The notes: generated from the sequence alone by a model not told the origin. Counted from the first letter of the stretch, positions 1-13,656 are shown. The stretch is 64,000 bases of DNA from Denitromonas sp. (GCF_034676725.1 NZ_JAUCBR010000004.1:1813501-1877500); one strand, 5' to 3'. Program-made: numbers and translations.

Positions 1-999
1 AAGAGTCGATCATCGACCTGCTCACCCTCACCGCCGAGCCGGGCGTGATCGGCGGCATTCCCGCTGGCGGCCTGGACTTTGGCGCGGCGGTGAACACCGA
101 GGCGATCATCGACCAGCCCAGCCAGTTCGACTTCTACGACGGCGGCGGGCTGGACATCGCCTTTCTTGGCCTGGCGCAGGCCGACCGCCAGGGCAACCTC
201 AACGTGAGCAAGTTCGGCAGCCGCATCGCCGGCGCCGGCGGCTTCATCAACATCAGCCAGAACGCCAAGCAGGTGGTCTTTGTCGGCACCTTTACCGCCG
301 GCGGGCTGGAGGTCGCCGTTGAGGATGGACAACTGCGCATCGTGCGCGAGGGCAAATCGCCCAAGTTCGTCGCGCAGGTCGAGCACCGCACCTTCAGCGG
401 CGATGTGGCCAACCAGCGCCGCCAGCCGGTGCTTTACATCACCGAGCGCTGCGTGTTTCGCCTGACCGAGCGCGGCCTGGCACTGGTGGAGATTGCGCCG
501 GGCATCGACATCGAGCGCGACATCCTGGCCCACATGGGCTTTGCCCCGCTGATCGAAGGCGCGCCGCGCCTGATGGATGCGCGGATCTTTGCCGACGGCC
601 ACATCGGCCTGCGGGCAAACTTGCTCGACCGGCCGTTGTCGGCACGACTGCACTACGACGCCGAGCAAGACCTGTTCTTCGTCGACCTGGAGCGCTACAC
701 CGTGCGCGACCGTGCGCAGATCGCGCAGATCCGCGAGCGCGTTGCCGAGGAACTGGCGCCGCTGGGCCGGCGGGTGCGGGCGGTGGTCAACTACGACCAC
801 TTCGAGATCGCCCCCGACCTGCTCGAAGACTACGCCGCCATGGTGCAGTCGCTGGTTCGACACCTACTACTCTACGGTGGTGCGCTACGCCTCCAGCGGC
901 TTTGCCCGGGTCAAGCTGGGCGAGGTGCTCGGCGAGGACGGGCGCTTGTTCTCGACCCTGCAGGAGGCGCGGGCGGCGCTGCGTGACGCGGGGCGCTGA
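1..999 (+). CDS. Acyl-CoA:acetate/propionate CoA-transferase, C-terminal part (apparent frameshift)
   Basis: This is the 3' end of a class I CoA-transferase of the YdiF/propionate CoA-transferase type, which moves CoA between short-chain acyl-CoAs and acetate or similar acids in the cytoplasm. The start lies before the window. The first visible residues include AEPGVIGG, which I align with the catalytic-glutamate region of the family (inference). Further on come FDFYDGGGLDIAFLGLAQ, YITERCVF and EIAPGIDIERDILAHM, all typical of YdiF. The frame is open to about position 857. Family-like sequence (DTYYSTVVRYASSGFARVKL) then continues in the +1 frame to the stop at 997-999. The shift falls in GTTCGAC at 855-861, where GTCGAC would keep the frame. 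Three other genes in this window show the same lesion, so a sequence error is more likely than true decay. Confidence 0.85.
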
Positions 1000-1085
1000 G
1001 CCGCGCGGGCGTTTCGTCGTAGGATAGGCCGGACGCGGTCGCCGAGGCGGCGGCCGCCCCGCCCACCGACCCCGGAGTGTGTGCC

Positions 1086-1676
1086 ATGACGCCGATCTCG
1101 CCCGACGTATTCGACCAGGTCTTCCGAACCGCCCGTACCTTCAACGCCTTCACCGGCAAGGAGGTCTCCGACGCCCTGCTGCGCGAGCTTTATGCCCTGC
1201 TGCGCTGGGGGCCGACCTCGATGAACTGCCAGCCGGCGCGCTATGTGTTCGTCAAGAGCGATGCGGCCAAGGACCGCCTGGCGCCGGCCCTGTCGGCCGG
1301 CAACGTGGCCAAGACCATGGCCGCGCCGGTGACCGTCATCGTCGCCACCGACACGCGCTTCCATGAGCACCTGCCAACGCAGTTCCCGGCCAATGCCAAG
1401 GCCGCCGCGCTATTCGCCGGCAACGCGGCGCTGGCCGAGAGCACGGCCTTTCGCAACGGCACGCTGCAGGGCGCCTACCTGATCGTCGCTGCCCGCCTGC
1501 TGGGGCTGGACTGCGGCCCGATGAGCGGATTCGACGCCGCCCGGCTCAATGCCGAGTTCTTCCCCGACGGTCGCTACCGGGCGAACTTCCTGGTCAACCT
1601 CGGCTATGGCGACCCGCACGGCAACTACCCGCGCGGCCCGCGGCTGGACTTCGATACCGTCGCGCAGATTCTCTGA
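1086..1676 (+). CDS. Malonic semialdehyde reductase RutE-like nitroreductase family protein
   Basis: A 196-residue flavin (FMN) oxidoreductase that matches E. coli RutE in length and along its whole sequence: ELYALLRWGPTSMNCQPAR near residue 40, LSAGNVAKTMAAPVTVIVA in the middle, TAFRNGTLQGAYLIVAARLLG, and GLDCGPMSGFD. RutE reduces malonic semialdehyde to 3-hydroxypropionate in uracil breakdown, but no other rut gene is visible here, so the physiological substrate may differ. I chose the ATG at 1086; an in-frame start nine bases upstream would add only three residues. The gene follows the CoA-transferase on the same strand after an 86-base gap. Confidence 0.85.
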   Translation: MTPISPDVFDQVFRTARTFNAFTGKEVSDALLRELYALLRWGPTSMNCQPARYVFVKSDAAKDRLAPALSAGNVAKTMAAPVTVIVATDTRFHEHLPTQFPANAKAAALFAGNAALAESTAFRNGTLQGAYLIVAARLLGLDCGPMSGFDAARLNAEFFPDGRYRANFLVNLGYGDPHGNYPRGPRLDFDTVAQIL

Positions 1677-1765
1677 TCGCGCAGGGCGTGTGAGCACATC
1701 GACGAGGTGTGCCGATGGCCGCCTTGCTCACCCGCCCCGGCGCGCGACGATTTCTCTGCACGTGC

Positions 1766-3394
1766 TCAGATGCCGTACTGCCGGACGGCCTTGCGCAGCC
1801 GCTCGGTGACGCTGTTGAGGCCGGCCACGGTGGCGCGTGTCTGGCTGACCACGGCCACGTTCTGATCGGTCATGTTGGCGACGCGCTCGACGTTCTGCGC
1901 CAGCAGCGTCATGGCCGACTGCTGTTCGTTCGAGGCATGCGAGATGTCGGTCACCATGCCCACCGTGCTGCGCATCTCCTCGTTGATCTGGCGCAGCGCA
2001 TTCGACGCCTGGCCGACCAGGCTCACCCCGTTGGCCACCTGGCTGGCGCCCGAGCGCATGCCTTGCACCGCGGTGTCGGTCTCGCTGCGGATGCTGTCGA
2101 CCATGGTGCCGATCTCGCGGGTGGCCTCCGAGGTCCGCTCGGCCAGCTTGCGCACCTCGTCGGCCACCACGGCAAAGCCGCGGCCCTGTTCGCCGGCGCG
2201 GGCCGCCTCGATGGCGGCGTTGAGCGCGAGCAGATTGGTCTGGTCGGCGATGTCCTTGATCACGCCGGTGATGCGGCTGATCTCCTCCGAGCGCTCGCCG
2301 AGGCGCTCGACATGCTCGGCCGAGGTGCTGACGGTGCTGGCCAGCACATTGATGGTCTGGCAGGCGTCGTCGGTGATGCGGGCGCCCTCGGCCGAGGTGC
2401 TCGCCGCCGTCGCTGCCGTCTCGCGGGTGCTGCCCGCGTTGGCCGCCACCTCGCCAATGGACACCGTAACCTCCTCGATTGCCGCCGCCGCCGACGAGGT
2501 GGCCTGGCTCTGCTCGAGTGCCGACCGCTCGACATTGCCCATGCCGGCCTCGACATCACGGTTGGCCTTGCCCACCTGGTCGGCGACATCGTTGATGCCC
2601 TGCAACATGGCCTGCACGCTGGAGACCAGCTTGTCGGCCTGCCGGCCCACGGTGCCGATGATGTCGCGGCGTGGCATGTTCAGGCGCCGGCGCAGGTCGC
2701 CGGTGCACAAGGCCTCTTCGAGCCAGGTCGAGATCGCCTTGAGATCGCCGCTGGTGCGCGGGCCATACCAGCACAGGAAAAACAGCGCGTGGGTAGCGGC
2801 CAGCGCGGCGATGCCACGCGCCAGCCAGGCATGGGCACCGTCGCCGGCAAAGAGGAGCAGGGCGGTGGCCGCCAGGAGCGAGGCCAGCGACGACAGGGCC
2901 ATCTGGAAGCGCAGCGACATCGCGCCCTCCAGCCAGGCCGGCCGGCGACGCACCACCCGGCCGTGCTCGACCGCCAAGGACCGGTCGCCGCCGCGAATGC
3001 GCGCATAGGCCGACTCGGCCTCGGCAACCTCGGCCCGGCTCGGGACGCCGCGGATCGATTGGTAGCCGGTCACCTGGCCGTTCTCGCGCACCGGGGCAAC
3101 GTTGGCCACTACCCAGTAGTAGCCACCATCCTTGCGGCGGTTCTTTACCACGCCGCGCCACGGGCGGCCTTGTTTCAGATCGGCCCACATGTCCGCGAAC
3201 GCGGCCTGGGGCATGTCGGGGTGGCGGACCATGTTGTGCGACTGGCCGACCATCTCGTCCGGGCGAAAGGCGCTGATCTGCGCGAACACCTCGTTGACCT
3301 CGACGATCACCCCCTTGAGGTCGGTACGCGAGTAGATGAAGGCGCCCTCGGGGAGACGGGTCTCCACGTTGGTGACAGGCAGATTGGTTTTCAT
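1766..3394 (-). CDS. PAS domain methyl-accepting chemotaxis protein (Aer-like)
   Basis: A 542-residue energy-taxis type chemoreceptor. An N-terminal PAS domain (about residues 15-120, with HNMVRHPDMP and YYWVVANVAPV) resembles the FAD-binding PAS of Aer. Two closely spaced hydrophobic segments at about 165-183 and 192-211 form a membrane hairpin. The C-terminal half is a coiled-coil signalling domain with the conserved tip around NAAIEAARAGEQGRGFAVV and VADEVRKLAERT. There is no periplasmic sensor domain, so the signal is probably internal (redox or respiration), relayed through CheW and CheA encoded elsewhere. It is transcribed alone, convergent with the preceding nitroreductase gene. Confidence 0.92.
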   Translation of the reverse strand: MKTNLPVTNVETRLPEGAFIYSRTDLKGVIVEVNEVFAQISAFRPDEMVGQSHNMVRHPDMPQAAFADMWADLKQGRPWRGVVKNRRKDGGYYWVVANVAPVRENGQVTGYQSIRGVPSRAEVAEAESAYARIRGGDRSLAVEHGRVVRRRPAWLEGAMSLRFQMALSSLASLLAATALLLFAGDGAHAWLARGIAALAATHALFFLCWYGPRTSGDLKAISTWLEEALCTGDLRRRLNMPRRDIIGTVGRQADKLVSSVQAMLQGINDVADQVGKANRDVEAGMGNVERSALEQSQATSSAAAAIEEVTVSIGEVAANAGSTRETAATAASTSAEGARITDDACQTINVLASTVSTSAEHVERLGERSEEISRITGVIKDIADQTNLLALNAAIEAARAGEQGRGFAVVADEVRKLAERTSEATREIGTMVDSIRSETDTAVQGMRSGASQVANGVSLVGQASNALRQINEEMRSTVGMVTDISHASNEQQSAMTLLAQNVERVANMTDQNVAVVSQTRATVAGLNSVTERLRKAVRQYGI

Positions 3395-3514
3395 GCTGGG
3401 GCGTCCTGTGAATTGTTCTGTGTGCCGGCGGCCGTGCCGCGCTTAGCGCGTTCGCGGTAGTCGATGTCTCTGTCGGGCGCAGGGTGACGGCCCGTGTGTC
3501 ACTATCGGCGCCGG

Positions 3515-3560
3515 GATTCCGGCCTTGAGCGGATTCCCGGCAGGCCGGCGGGAATGCTTG
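3515..3560. repeat. Degenerate copy of a dispersed proteobacterial intergenic repeat
   Basis: Between the chemoreceptor gene and the OmpA-like gene the sequence carries GGGATTCCGG, GGATTCCCGG and GGCGGGAATGC within 46 bases. Read in one minus-strand frame this gives HSRRPAGNPLKAGIPA, the spurious peptide that widespread GGAATCC/GGCGGGAAT intergenic repeats typically yield. No gene is apparent in the remaining part of the 274-base gap. Confidence 0.35.
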
Positions 3561-3623
3561 AAATAAGACAAAAGGCCTAGCCGATCCTGTGGCTGCGGGG
3601 GGATGGGCGGCAGCGCGCGGACG

Positions 3624-3649
3624 AAAAAAAACCGGGCAATGCCCGGTTT
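3624..3649 (-). terminator. Rho-independent terminator of the OmpA-like gene
   Basis: A perfect inverted repeat, AACCGGGCA/TGCCCGGTT, is followed on the minus strand by a run of eight T. It sits 20 bases after the stop of the minus-strand OmpA-like gene. Confidence 0.85.
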
Positions 3650-3668
3650 CCTCCGCTGGCGGGGTGGC

Positions 3669-4214
3669 TTATTGCAAGCGCACCTCAACCCGGCGGGCTT
3701 CGGCGGGGTCGCCGTCGCCCAGGGTTTCGGCCGGCTTGCTCAGCAGCACCTTGTCGGCGGCGATGCCGGCGGCGACCAGCGCGTTGCGCACGCTCATGGC
3801 GCGGGTCTTGGCGATCTCGGCATTGACCTCGGCGCTGCCCGAGGCATCGTGAAAGCCCGACACCAGCACCGCCATGTCGCTGTTGCCGACCTTGTCGGCC
3901 GCGGTCTGGGCAAAGGCGGCCAGGTCGCCGGCCGCGGCGTCGCTCAGGCCGGTTTCGCCGACGGCGAAGTATACCTTGACCTGAGCGTCGCCCTGCGGCG
4001 CCAGTTCGGTGAAGGCGATCGCCTCGGTCGGCACGCTCTCGGCGGCCGCGCGCATCACCTCGGCCATCGGCGTCGGTGCGGCCTCGACCACCGGCACGGC
4101 GGTGGCGCGGTTGAGCGAATACACGCCCATGCCGATCACCAGGCCGATCACCAGGGCAATGACCCCGAACAGTACGCCGAGTACGACGCGCAGATCATCA
4201 TCTTCGTCTTGCAT
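3669..4214 (-). CDS. OmpA-family C-terminal domain protein, inner-membrane anchored
   Basis: A 181-residue protein with a short acidic N-terminus (MQDEDDD), one hydrophobic segment (about residues 10-32) and a C-terminal OmpA/MotB-like fold. The latter ends in a loop where OmpA proteins bind peptidoglycan: LVSGFHDASGSAEVNAEIAKTR followed by RAMSVRNALVAAGI and ARRVEVRLQ. The first segment looks like a membrane anchor and not a cleaved signal, so the protein is probably tethered to the inner membrane with the OmpA domain in the periplasm. It is a single gene with its own terminator. The precise role is unknown. Confidence 0.75.
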   Translation of the reverse strand: MQDEDDDLRVVLGVLFGVIALVIGLVIGMGVYSLNRATAVPVVEAAPTPMAEVMRAAAESVPTEAIAFTELAPQGDAQVKVYFAVGETGLSDAAAGDLAAFAQTAADKVGNSDMAVLVSGFHDASGSAEVNAEIAKTRAMSVRNALVAAGIAADKVLLSKPAETLGDGDPAEARRVEVRLQ

Positions 4215-4304
4215 GGTTCTGACCTCGAATCAAGAAATTGTATGAATTTGGCAAGTGGCGGCATTCTAGCCTGTTGAAATCGCCGCGTCTGCAATCCAAA
4301 TGTG

Positions 4305-5918
4305 TCAGGCCGTGGCGATGACCTGGCCGTGTTCGCGGGTGGCGTGGAAGCCCACCTCGGGCCATTTTTCCATCGTCACCTGCAGGTTGTAGCGGGTGCT
4401 GGCCAGGTAGACCGGGTTGCCGTCCACGTCGGTGCCCAGGCGCAGCGCCTGCTCGCGCTCGAACTTGCGGCGGGTGGCCTCGTCCTTGAAGGTCAGCCAG
4501 CGGGCGGTGTAGATCTCGGCCGCCTCGAAGATGGCATCGACCTTGTACTCATCCTGCAGGCGCTGGGCGACGACCTCGAACTGCAGCTGGCCGACCGCGC
4601 CGAGCAGCATGTTGCCGCCAATCGCCTCGAAGACCTGGATGGCGCCTTCCTCGCCCAGCTCGACCAGGCCCTTGTGCAGCTGCTTGGCCTTGAGCGGGTC
4701 GCGCAGGCGCGCGGCGCGGAACATTTCCGGCGCGAAATAGGGGATGCCCTTGAAGTGCAGGGCCTCGCCCTCGGTCAGGGTGTCGCCGATCTGCAGCTGG
4801 CCGTGGTTGTGGATGCCGATGATGTCGCCGGCGTAGGCCTCTTCCATGTGCACCCGCTCGTTGGCCATGAAGGTCAGCGCGTTGGCGATCTTGAACTCGC
4901 GGCCCATGCGCTGGTGGCGGGTCTTCATGCCCGGTTCGTACTTGCCCGAGCACACGCGGAAGAAGGCGATGCGGTCGCGGTGTTTCGGGTCCATGTTGGC
5001 CTGGATCTTGAACACGAAGCCGGAGAACTTCGGTTCGGCCGGGGCCACCATGCGCGCACCGGCATCGCGCGGCTGCGGTGGCGGCGCCCAGTCGATCAGC
5101 GCCTGCAGGATCTCCTGCACGCCGAAGTTGTTGATGCCGGAGCCGAAAAACACTGGCGTCTGCTGGCCGGCGAGGAAACTGTCGAGGCTGAAGGGGCTGC
5201 TGGCGCCTTCGATCAGCTCCACATCGTCGCGCACCTGGCCGATCTCGCCGGGGAACAGGGTGTCGAGCTGCGGGTTGTCGAGGTTGGTGATGATCTCGGC
5301 CGCGCTCTTGCGCTCCTCGCCCGGGGTGAAGCGCAGGATGCGGTTCTCGAGCAGGTGATACACGCCGCGGAAGGCCTTGCCCATGCCCACCGGCCAGGTC
5401 ACCGGCGCGCACTCGATCTTGAGCACTTCCTCGATTTCCTGCAGCAGGTCGAAGGGCTCGCGCACCTCGCGGTCGAGCTTGTTTACAAAGGTGATGATCG
5501 GCGTGTTGCGCAGGCGGCACACGTCGAGCAGCTTGATGGTTTGCGCCTCCACGCCCTTGGCGGCGTCGATGACCATCACCGCGGCGTCCACGGCGGTGAG
5601 CACCCGGTAGGTGTCTTCCGAGAAGTCTTCGTGGCCCGGGGTGTCGAGCAGGTTGATGGTGTGGCCCATGTAGTCGAACTGCATCACCGAGCTGGTCACC
5701 GAGATGCCGCGCTGCTTTTCCACTTCCATCCAGTCCGAGGTGGCATGGCGGGCGCTCTTGCGCGCCTTGACCGTGCCGGCGAGCTGGATCGCACCGCCGA
5801 ACAGCAGCAGCTTTTCGGTCAGCGTGGTCTTGCCCGCGTCGGGGTGGGAGATGATGGCGAAGGTGCGGCGGCGCTGGGCCTGCTTGAGCAACTCGGGCGG
5901 GTAGGGCGTGGCAGTCAT
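4305..5918 (-). CDS. prfC: Peptide chain release factor 3
   Basis: A 537-residue translational GTPase (E. coli RF3 has 529) that removes RF1/RF2 from the ribosome after peptide release. The GTP-binding motifs are clear: HPDAGKTTLTEKLLLFGG (G1) near residue 20, DTPGHEDFSEDTYR (G3) near 90, and FVNKLDRE (G4) near 140. RF3-specific stretches such as RHQRMGREFKIANALTF and the C-terminal GAVGQLQFEVVAQRL are present. The ATG at 5918 gives MTATPYPPELLKQAQRRRTF; the open frame upstream has no family similarity. The gene is divergent from the AAA ATPase gene across a 231-base gap. Confidence 0.97.
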   Translation of the reverse strand: MTATPYPPELLKQAQRRRTFAIISHPDAGKTTLTEKLLLFGGAIQLAGTVKARKSARHATSDWMEVEKQRGISVTSSVMQFDYMGHTINLLDTPGHEDFSEDTYRVLTAVDAAVMVIDAAKGVEAQTIKLLDVCRLRNTPIITFVNKLDREVREPFDLLQEIEEVLKIECAPVTWPVGMGKAFRGVYHLLENRILRFTPGEERKSAAEIITNLDNPQLDTLFPGEIGQVRDDVELIEGASSPFSLDSFLAGQQTPVFFGSGINNFGVQEILQALIDWAPPPQPRDAGARMVAPAEPKFSGFVFKIQANMDPKHRDRIAFFRVCSGKYEPGMKTRHQRMGREFKIANALTFMANERVHMEEAYAGDIIGIHNHGQLQIGDTLTEGEALHFKGIPYFAPEMFRAARLRDPLKAKQLHKGLVELGEEGAIQVFEAIGGNMLLGAVGQLQFEVVAQRLQDEYKVDAIFEAAEIYTARWLTFKDEATRRKFEREQALRLGTDVDGNPVYLASTRYNLQVTMEKWPEVGFHATREHGQVIATA

Positions 5919-6149
5919 GAAGATGAAGTCCGATGGGCGCGCACGGGGCGGCGTGTCGCCGATGCAAACGCAAAGCTGGGCTTTTACCGAAAGCCGGCCG
6001 ACGGAGCAAGCGGGATCGACCGATGGTGGCGAGCCCGCAGTGTCGGGCCGGCCGGCGCGGGCGTCAACGCCGGGCGGGGCAGCGCGCGCAGCTTCAGTGC
6101 CGGCGGCGCACGCCGATATACTCCCCGTGTCTTCACTGCGACCGATCCG

Positions 6150-7700
6150 ATGCCTGATTTCCGCGAACTGTCTGCCCTGGTCCGATCCCGTGTGCCACTG
6201 GTGTGTATCGAAACCGTCGAAGAACCGAAGGTGCTGCGACTGATCGACCGCCTCGCCCGCGAGGACAACCTCGACCTGTACCGCTGGAGCGTGGCCGACG
6301 GCCTGAGCCAGCAGAACTTCCGCTACGGCCCGGCCAAGGGCGGCCACGGCCTGTTTGCCACGGTGGGCGACACGGCACCGGCCGGCGGCGATGGCCAGCG
6401 CCGGCCCATCGCCGACACCCGGCCGCTGGAGCGGGCCTTGCAGTACATCGACAAGGACGCCCGACGCGGGCTCTATGTGCTGCTCGACCCGCACCCGTTC
6501 CTGGACGACCCGGTGGTGCTGCGGCTGATCCGCGAGGTGGTGCTGAACCACCCGGTCGGCGAGCGCACCCTGGTGCTGGTCGCGCCGCGCATCAGCTTGC
6601 CCTCCGAACTGTCGCGCCACGCCGCGCACATGACGCTGCGCATCCCCGACCTCGACGGCATCAAGCGCCTGCTCAAGGAGGAGCTGGACTTCTACCGTCA
6701 GCAGAACGACCGCCCGGTGCGCGGCGAGTCGGCCACGGTCAACGCGCTGGTCCAGCAGGTGGCCGGCCTGCCCGAGGACGATGTGCGCCGCCTGCTGCGC
6801 AACGCGGTGCGCGACGACGGCCTGATCACCGCCGACGACCTGAGCCGCGTCATCCGTCACAAGCAGGGCTTGCTCGGCGGCACCGCGCTGGCGGTGGACA
6901 TGACCCCGCTCGGCCCCGACGACATCGGCGGCCTGGGCGCCCTCAAGACCTGGCTGGCGCGGCGTCGCCCGGTGTTTACCGGCGAGCGCAGCGCGCCCGG
7001 CCTGCCGGTGCCCAAGGGCGTGCTCCTGCTCGGCGTGCAGGGCGCCGGCAAGAGCCTGGCCGCCAAGGTCATTGCCGGCAGCTGGCGGGTGCCGCTGCTG
7101 CGCCTGGACATTGCCAGCCTGTACGACAAATTCACCGGCGAGACCGAGCGCAAGCTGCGCGAAGCGCTGGCCGGCGCCGAAGCCATGGCCCCGGCCGTGC
7201 TGTGGATCGACGAGATCGAGAAGGCGCTGGCCGGTGGCGGCGATGCCGACGGCGGCGTGTCGCGCCGTCTGCTCGGCCACCTGCTCACCTGGATGAACGA
7301 ACAGCAGGCACGCCTGTTCCTGGTGGCGACGGCCAACGATGTGTCGGCCCTGCCGCCCGAGTTGCTGCGCAAGGGCCGCTTCGACGAGATCTTCTTCGTC
7401 GATCTGCCCACCCCGGCCGTGCGGCGCGACATCTTCGAGATCCACCTCAAGCGGCACGGACAGGATCCGGCGCAATTCGATCTCGATGCGCTGGTGGTGG
7501 TCACCGACGGCTTCTCGGGGGCTGAGCTCGAGCAGCTGGTGGTTGCCGGCCGCTACGAGAGCCTGGCCGAAGGCCATGCCCTGGCGACCGCGCATCTGGT
7601 GGCGGAAGCGGCGCGCACCCGGCCGCTGTCGGTGGTCATGGCCGAGCAGGTCGCCGCGCTGCGCGCATGGGCCGCCTCGCGCTGTGTGCCGGCCGATTGA
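6150..7700 (+). CDS. Ycf46-like AAA family ATPase
   Basis: A 516-residue ATPase. The N-terminal ~230 residues resemble the Ycf46-type domain (MPDFRELSALVRSRVPLVCI, HPFLDDPVVLRLIREVVLNH). The C-terminal half is a classic AAA module with Walker A GVQGAGKS near residue 295, Walker B AVLWIDEIEKA near 350, the second region RLFLVATAND and the arginine finger context LLRKGRFDEIFFVDLP. Ycf46 relatives occur in cyanobacteria, plastids and many bacteria, and their client is not firmly known. The ATG at 6150 is the first codon of the family-like sequence. A 9-base inverted repeat (7701-7709 and 7741-7749) follows the stop but lacks a T tract. Confidence 0.88.
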   Translation: MPDFRELSALVRSRVPLVCIETVEEPKVLRLIDRLAREDNLDLYRWSVADGLSQQNFRYGPAKGGHGLFATVGDTAPAGGDGQRRPIADTRPLERALQYIDKDARRGLYVLLDPHPFLDDPVVLRLIREVVLNHPVGERTLVLVAPRISLPSELSRHAAHMTLRIPDLDGIKRLLKEELDFYRQQNDRPVRGESATVNALVQQVAGLPEDDVRRLLRNAVRDDGLITADDLSRVIRHKQGLLGGTALAVDMTPLGPDDIGGLGALKTWLARRRPVFTGERSAPGLPVPKGVLLLGVQGAGKSLAAKVIAGSWRVPLLRLDIASLYDKFTGETERKLREALAGAEAMAPAVLWIDEIEKALAGGGDADGGVSRRLLGHLLTWMNEQQARLFLVATANDVSALPPELLRKGRFDEIFFVDLPTPAVRRDIFEIHLKRHGQDPAQFDLDALVVVTDGFSGAELEQLVVAGRYESLAEGHALATAHLVAEAARTRPLSVVMAEQVAALRAWAASRCVPAD

Positions 7701-7802
7701 CGGCCCGCATGGGCGACCGACGGCAACACGGGGGGTTTCGTGCGGGCCGCTCACCTGCGTATCCTGTGATCATCTTCTTCGGCTGGCGACGCCCCTGAGC
7801 GC

Positions 7803-11805
<4,003 letters not shown>

Positions 11806-11812
11806 GCGCGGC

Positions 11813-13111
11813 TCAGCCGATCATCTTGCCTGGCAGCCAGGTGACCAGGCCGGGGAAGGTGTAGAGGCAGATCACCGCCGCACACATGAGCAGGAAGTAA
11901 GGCAGCGCATAGCGCGCCACCTCGGTGATCTGGCGGCCGGTCATGGCCTGCAGCACGAACAGGTTGAAGCCCACCGGCGGGGTGATCTGCGCCATCTCGA
12001 CCACCACCACCACGAAGACGCCGAACCACAGCGGGTCGATGCCGGCGGTCTGGATGGTGGGCAGCAGCACGGCCATGGTCAGCACCACCACCGAGATGCC
12101 GTCGAGGAAGCAGCCGAGCAGGATGAAGAAGGCGGTCAGCACCACCAGCAGCAGCCCGGTCGACAGCCCCAGCCCCGAGATCCACTCCGCCAGATGGCGC
12201 GGTAGGCCGATGTAGCCCATGGCCAGCGTCAGAAAGGCCGAGCCGCCGAGGATCAGGCCGATCATGCAGTACAGCCGGGTGGCGCCCATCAGGCTGGCGA
12301 AGAAGCTCTCGCGGCTCAGCGAGCCCTGCGCGGCGGCGATGACGAAGGCGCCGATCACGCCCAGCGCGGCGGCCTCGGTGGCGGTGGCGATGCCGGTATA
12401 GATCGAGCCGAGCACCGCGCCGATCAGCAGCACCACCGGCATCAGGCCCCAGGAGGCGCGCAGCTTGTCGATGAAGCGTGTGCGGCCTTCACCAGCGGGG
12501 ATCTTGTCGGGGTTGAGCAGCGACCAGACGATCACCCAGCCCATGAACAGACTGGCCAGCAGCAGGCCGGGCAGCACGCCGCCGATGAACAGCTTGGCGA
12601 TGGACACATCGGCCGACACGCCGTACACGATCATGATGATCGACGGCGGAATCAGCAGGCCCAGCGTGCCGGCGCCGGCGAGCGTACCGAGGGCCAGCGA
12701 GGTCGGGTAGCCGCGGCGTTCGAGCTCGGGCAGGTTGATCTTGCCGATGGTGGCGCAGGTGGCGGCAGACGACCCGGACACCGCGGCAAACAGCGTGCAG
12801 CCGAGGATGTTGGCGTGCAGCAGCCGCCCCGGCAGACGCTCGACCCACGGCGCCAGGCCGCGGAACATGTTCTCCGACAGCCGGGTGCGGAACAGGATCT
12901 CGCCCATCCACAGGAACAGCGGCAGGGCGGTCAGCGTCCAGCTCGAGCCGATGCCCCAGATCGCCACCGCCATGCCGTCGCCCGGCGCGCGCGCGGTGAA
13001 CATCAGCATGCCGAGGGCGCCCACGGCGATCAGCGACAGCCCGATCCACACCCCGCCGGCCAGCAGCACCAGCATGGCCAGCAAGAGCAGGCCGGCAACC
13101 ATCAAGTCCAT
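11813..13111 (-). CDS. TRAP transporter large permease subunit (DctM)
   Basis: A 432-residue membrane protein with around twelve hydrophobic helices and the DctM signatures SGSSAATCATIGKI, PPSIIMIVYG and EMAQITPPVGFNLFVLQ. It forms the channel of a sodium-driven TRAP uptake system with the small permease just upstream. The ATG at 13111 (MDLMVAGLLLLAML) sits 4 bases past the small-subunit stop, and I prefer it to an earlier in-frame start. It is the last gene of dctPQM. The substrate is probably a small carboxylate; the neighbouring pxp operon suggests 5-oxoproline (inference). Confidence 0.93.
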   Translation of the reverse strand: MDLMVAGLLLLAMLVLLAGGVWIGLSLIAVGALGMLMFTARAPGDGMAVAIWGIGSSWTLTALPLFLWMGEILFRTRLSENMFRGLAPWVERLPGRLLHANILGCTLFAAVSGSSAATCATIGKINLPELERRGYPTSLALGTLAGAGTLGLLIPPSIIMIVYGVSADVSIAKLFIGGVLPGLLLASLFMGWVIVWSLLNPDKIPAGEGRTRFIDKLRASWGLMPVVLLIGAVLGSIYTGIATATEAAALGVIGAFVIAAAQGSLSRESFFASLMGATRLYCMIGLILGGSAFLTLAMGYIGLPRHLAEWISGLGLSTGLLLVVLTAFFILLGCFLDGISVVVLTMAVLLPTIQTAGIDPLWFGVFVVVVVEMAQITPPVGFNLFVLQAMTGRQITEVARYALPYFLLMCAAVICLYTFPGLVTWLPGKMIG

Positions 13112-13115
13112 GGGA

Positions 13116-13634
13116 TTACTCCATGCGCGCCGGCTCCTGGCCGGCGTTGGCGAGGCGGGCACAGGGCCGGCCGAGGGTGGTCATCACCAGATCGTCGAGC
13201 ATGGCGATGAAGAAGACGGCGGCGCCGATGGCCAGGGCCAGCTGCGGCAGCCACAGCGGCGTGGCGTCCACGCCCTGCGAGATGTCGCCAAAGGCATGCG
13301 ACTGCCAGGCCAGGCGCACGCTGTACCAGGCCAGCGCGGCCGACACTCCGGTGCCGACCAGCAGCGCCACCCACTGCACGCTGCGCTGCACGGCGCCGCC
13401 GACGCGGTCGATGAGCAGCGTGACGCGGATGTGTTCGCCGTGCTTGAAGGTATAGGCCAGCGCCAGGAAACCGCAGGCCGCCATGGCGTAGCCGGCGTAG
13501 TCGTCGGTGCCGCGCAGGTAGATGCCCAGCGGGCGGGTGACGATGCCCGAGGTGACCAGCAGCAGCGTACACACCATGCCCACCGCGGCGAGGCCGCCGG
13601 ACAGGCGGTAGAGGGAGTTGAGGATCTGGCGCAT
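13116..13634 (-). CDS. TRAP transporter small permease subunit (DctQ)
   Basis: A 172-residue protein with four hydrophobic segments and the DctQ-like motifs LRGTDDYAGYAMAACGFLAL and FKHGEHIRVTLLIDR. It partners the large permease encoded 4 bases downstream, with which it is translationally close. It lies 54 bases after the binding-protein gene, separated from it by a hairpin that may lower permease expression relative to the periplasmic component. Confidence 0.92.
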   Translation of the reverse strand: MRQILNSLYRLSGGLAAVGMVCTLLLVTSGIVTRPLGIYLRGTDDYAGYAMAACGFLALAYTFKHGEHIRVTLLIDRVGGAVQRSVQWVALLVGTGVSAALAWYSVRLAWQSHAFGDISQGVDATPLWLPQLALAIGAAVFFIAMLDDLVMTTLGRPCARLANAGQEPARME

Positions 13635-13656
13635 GCACGCTCCTCCGCGAAAGACA

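Noticed and set aside
1709..3460. 583-codon open frame on the plus strand opposite the chemoreceptor gene
   Set aside because: Shadow frame of a GC-rich coding region; the minus strand has clear PAS and receptor domains, and the plus-strand translation is low-complexity with no family features.
4302..6149. Long plus-strand extension upstream of the AAA ATPase
   Set aside because: It lies antisense to prfC and has no domain; the ATPase family similarity begins at the ATG at 6150.
7701..7749. Terminator after the AAA ATPase gene
   Set aside because: The 9-base stem is perfect but the loop is 31 bases and no T tract follows, so I do not call it.
5919..7754. Minus-strand extension upstream of prfC across the ATPase gene
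   Set aside because: Antisense to a clear AAA ATPase; RF3 similarity begins at 5918.
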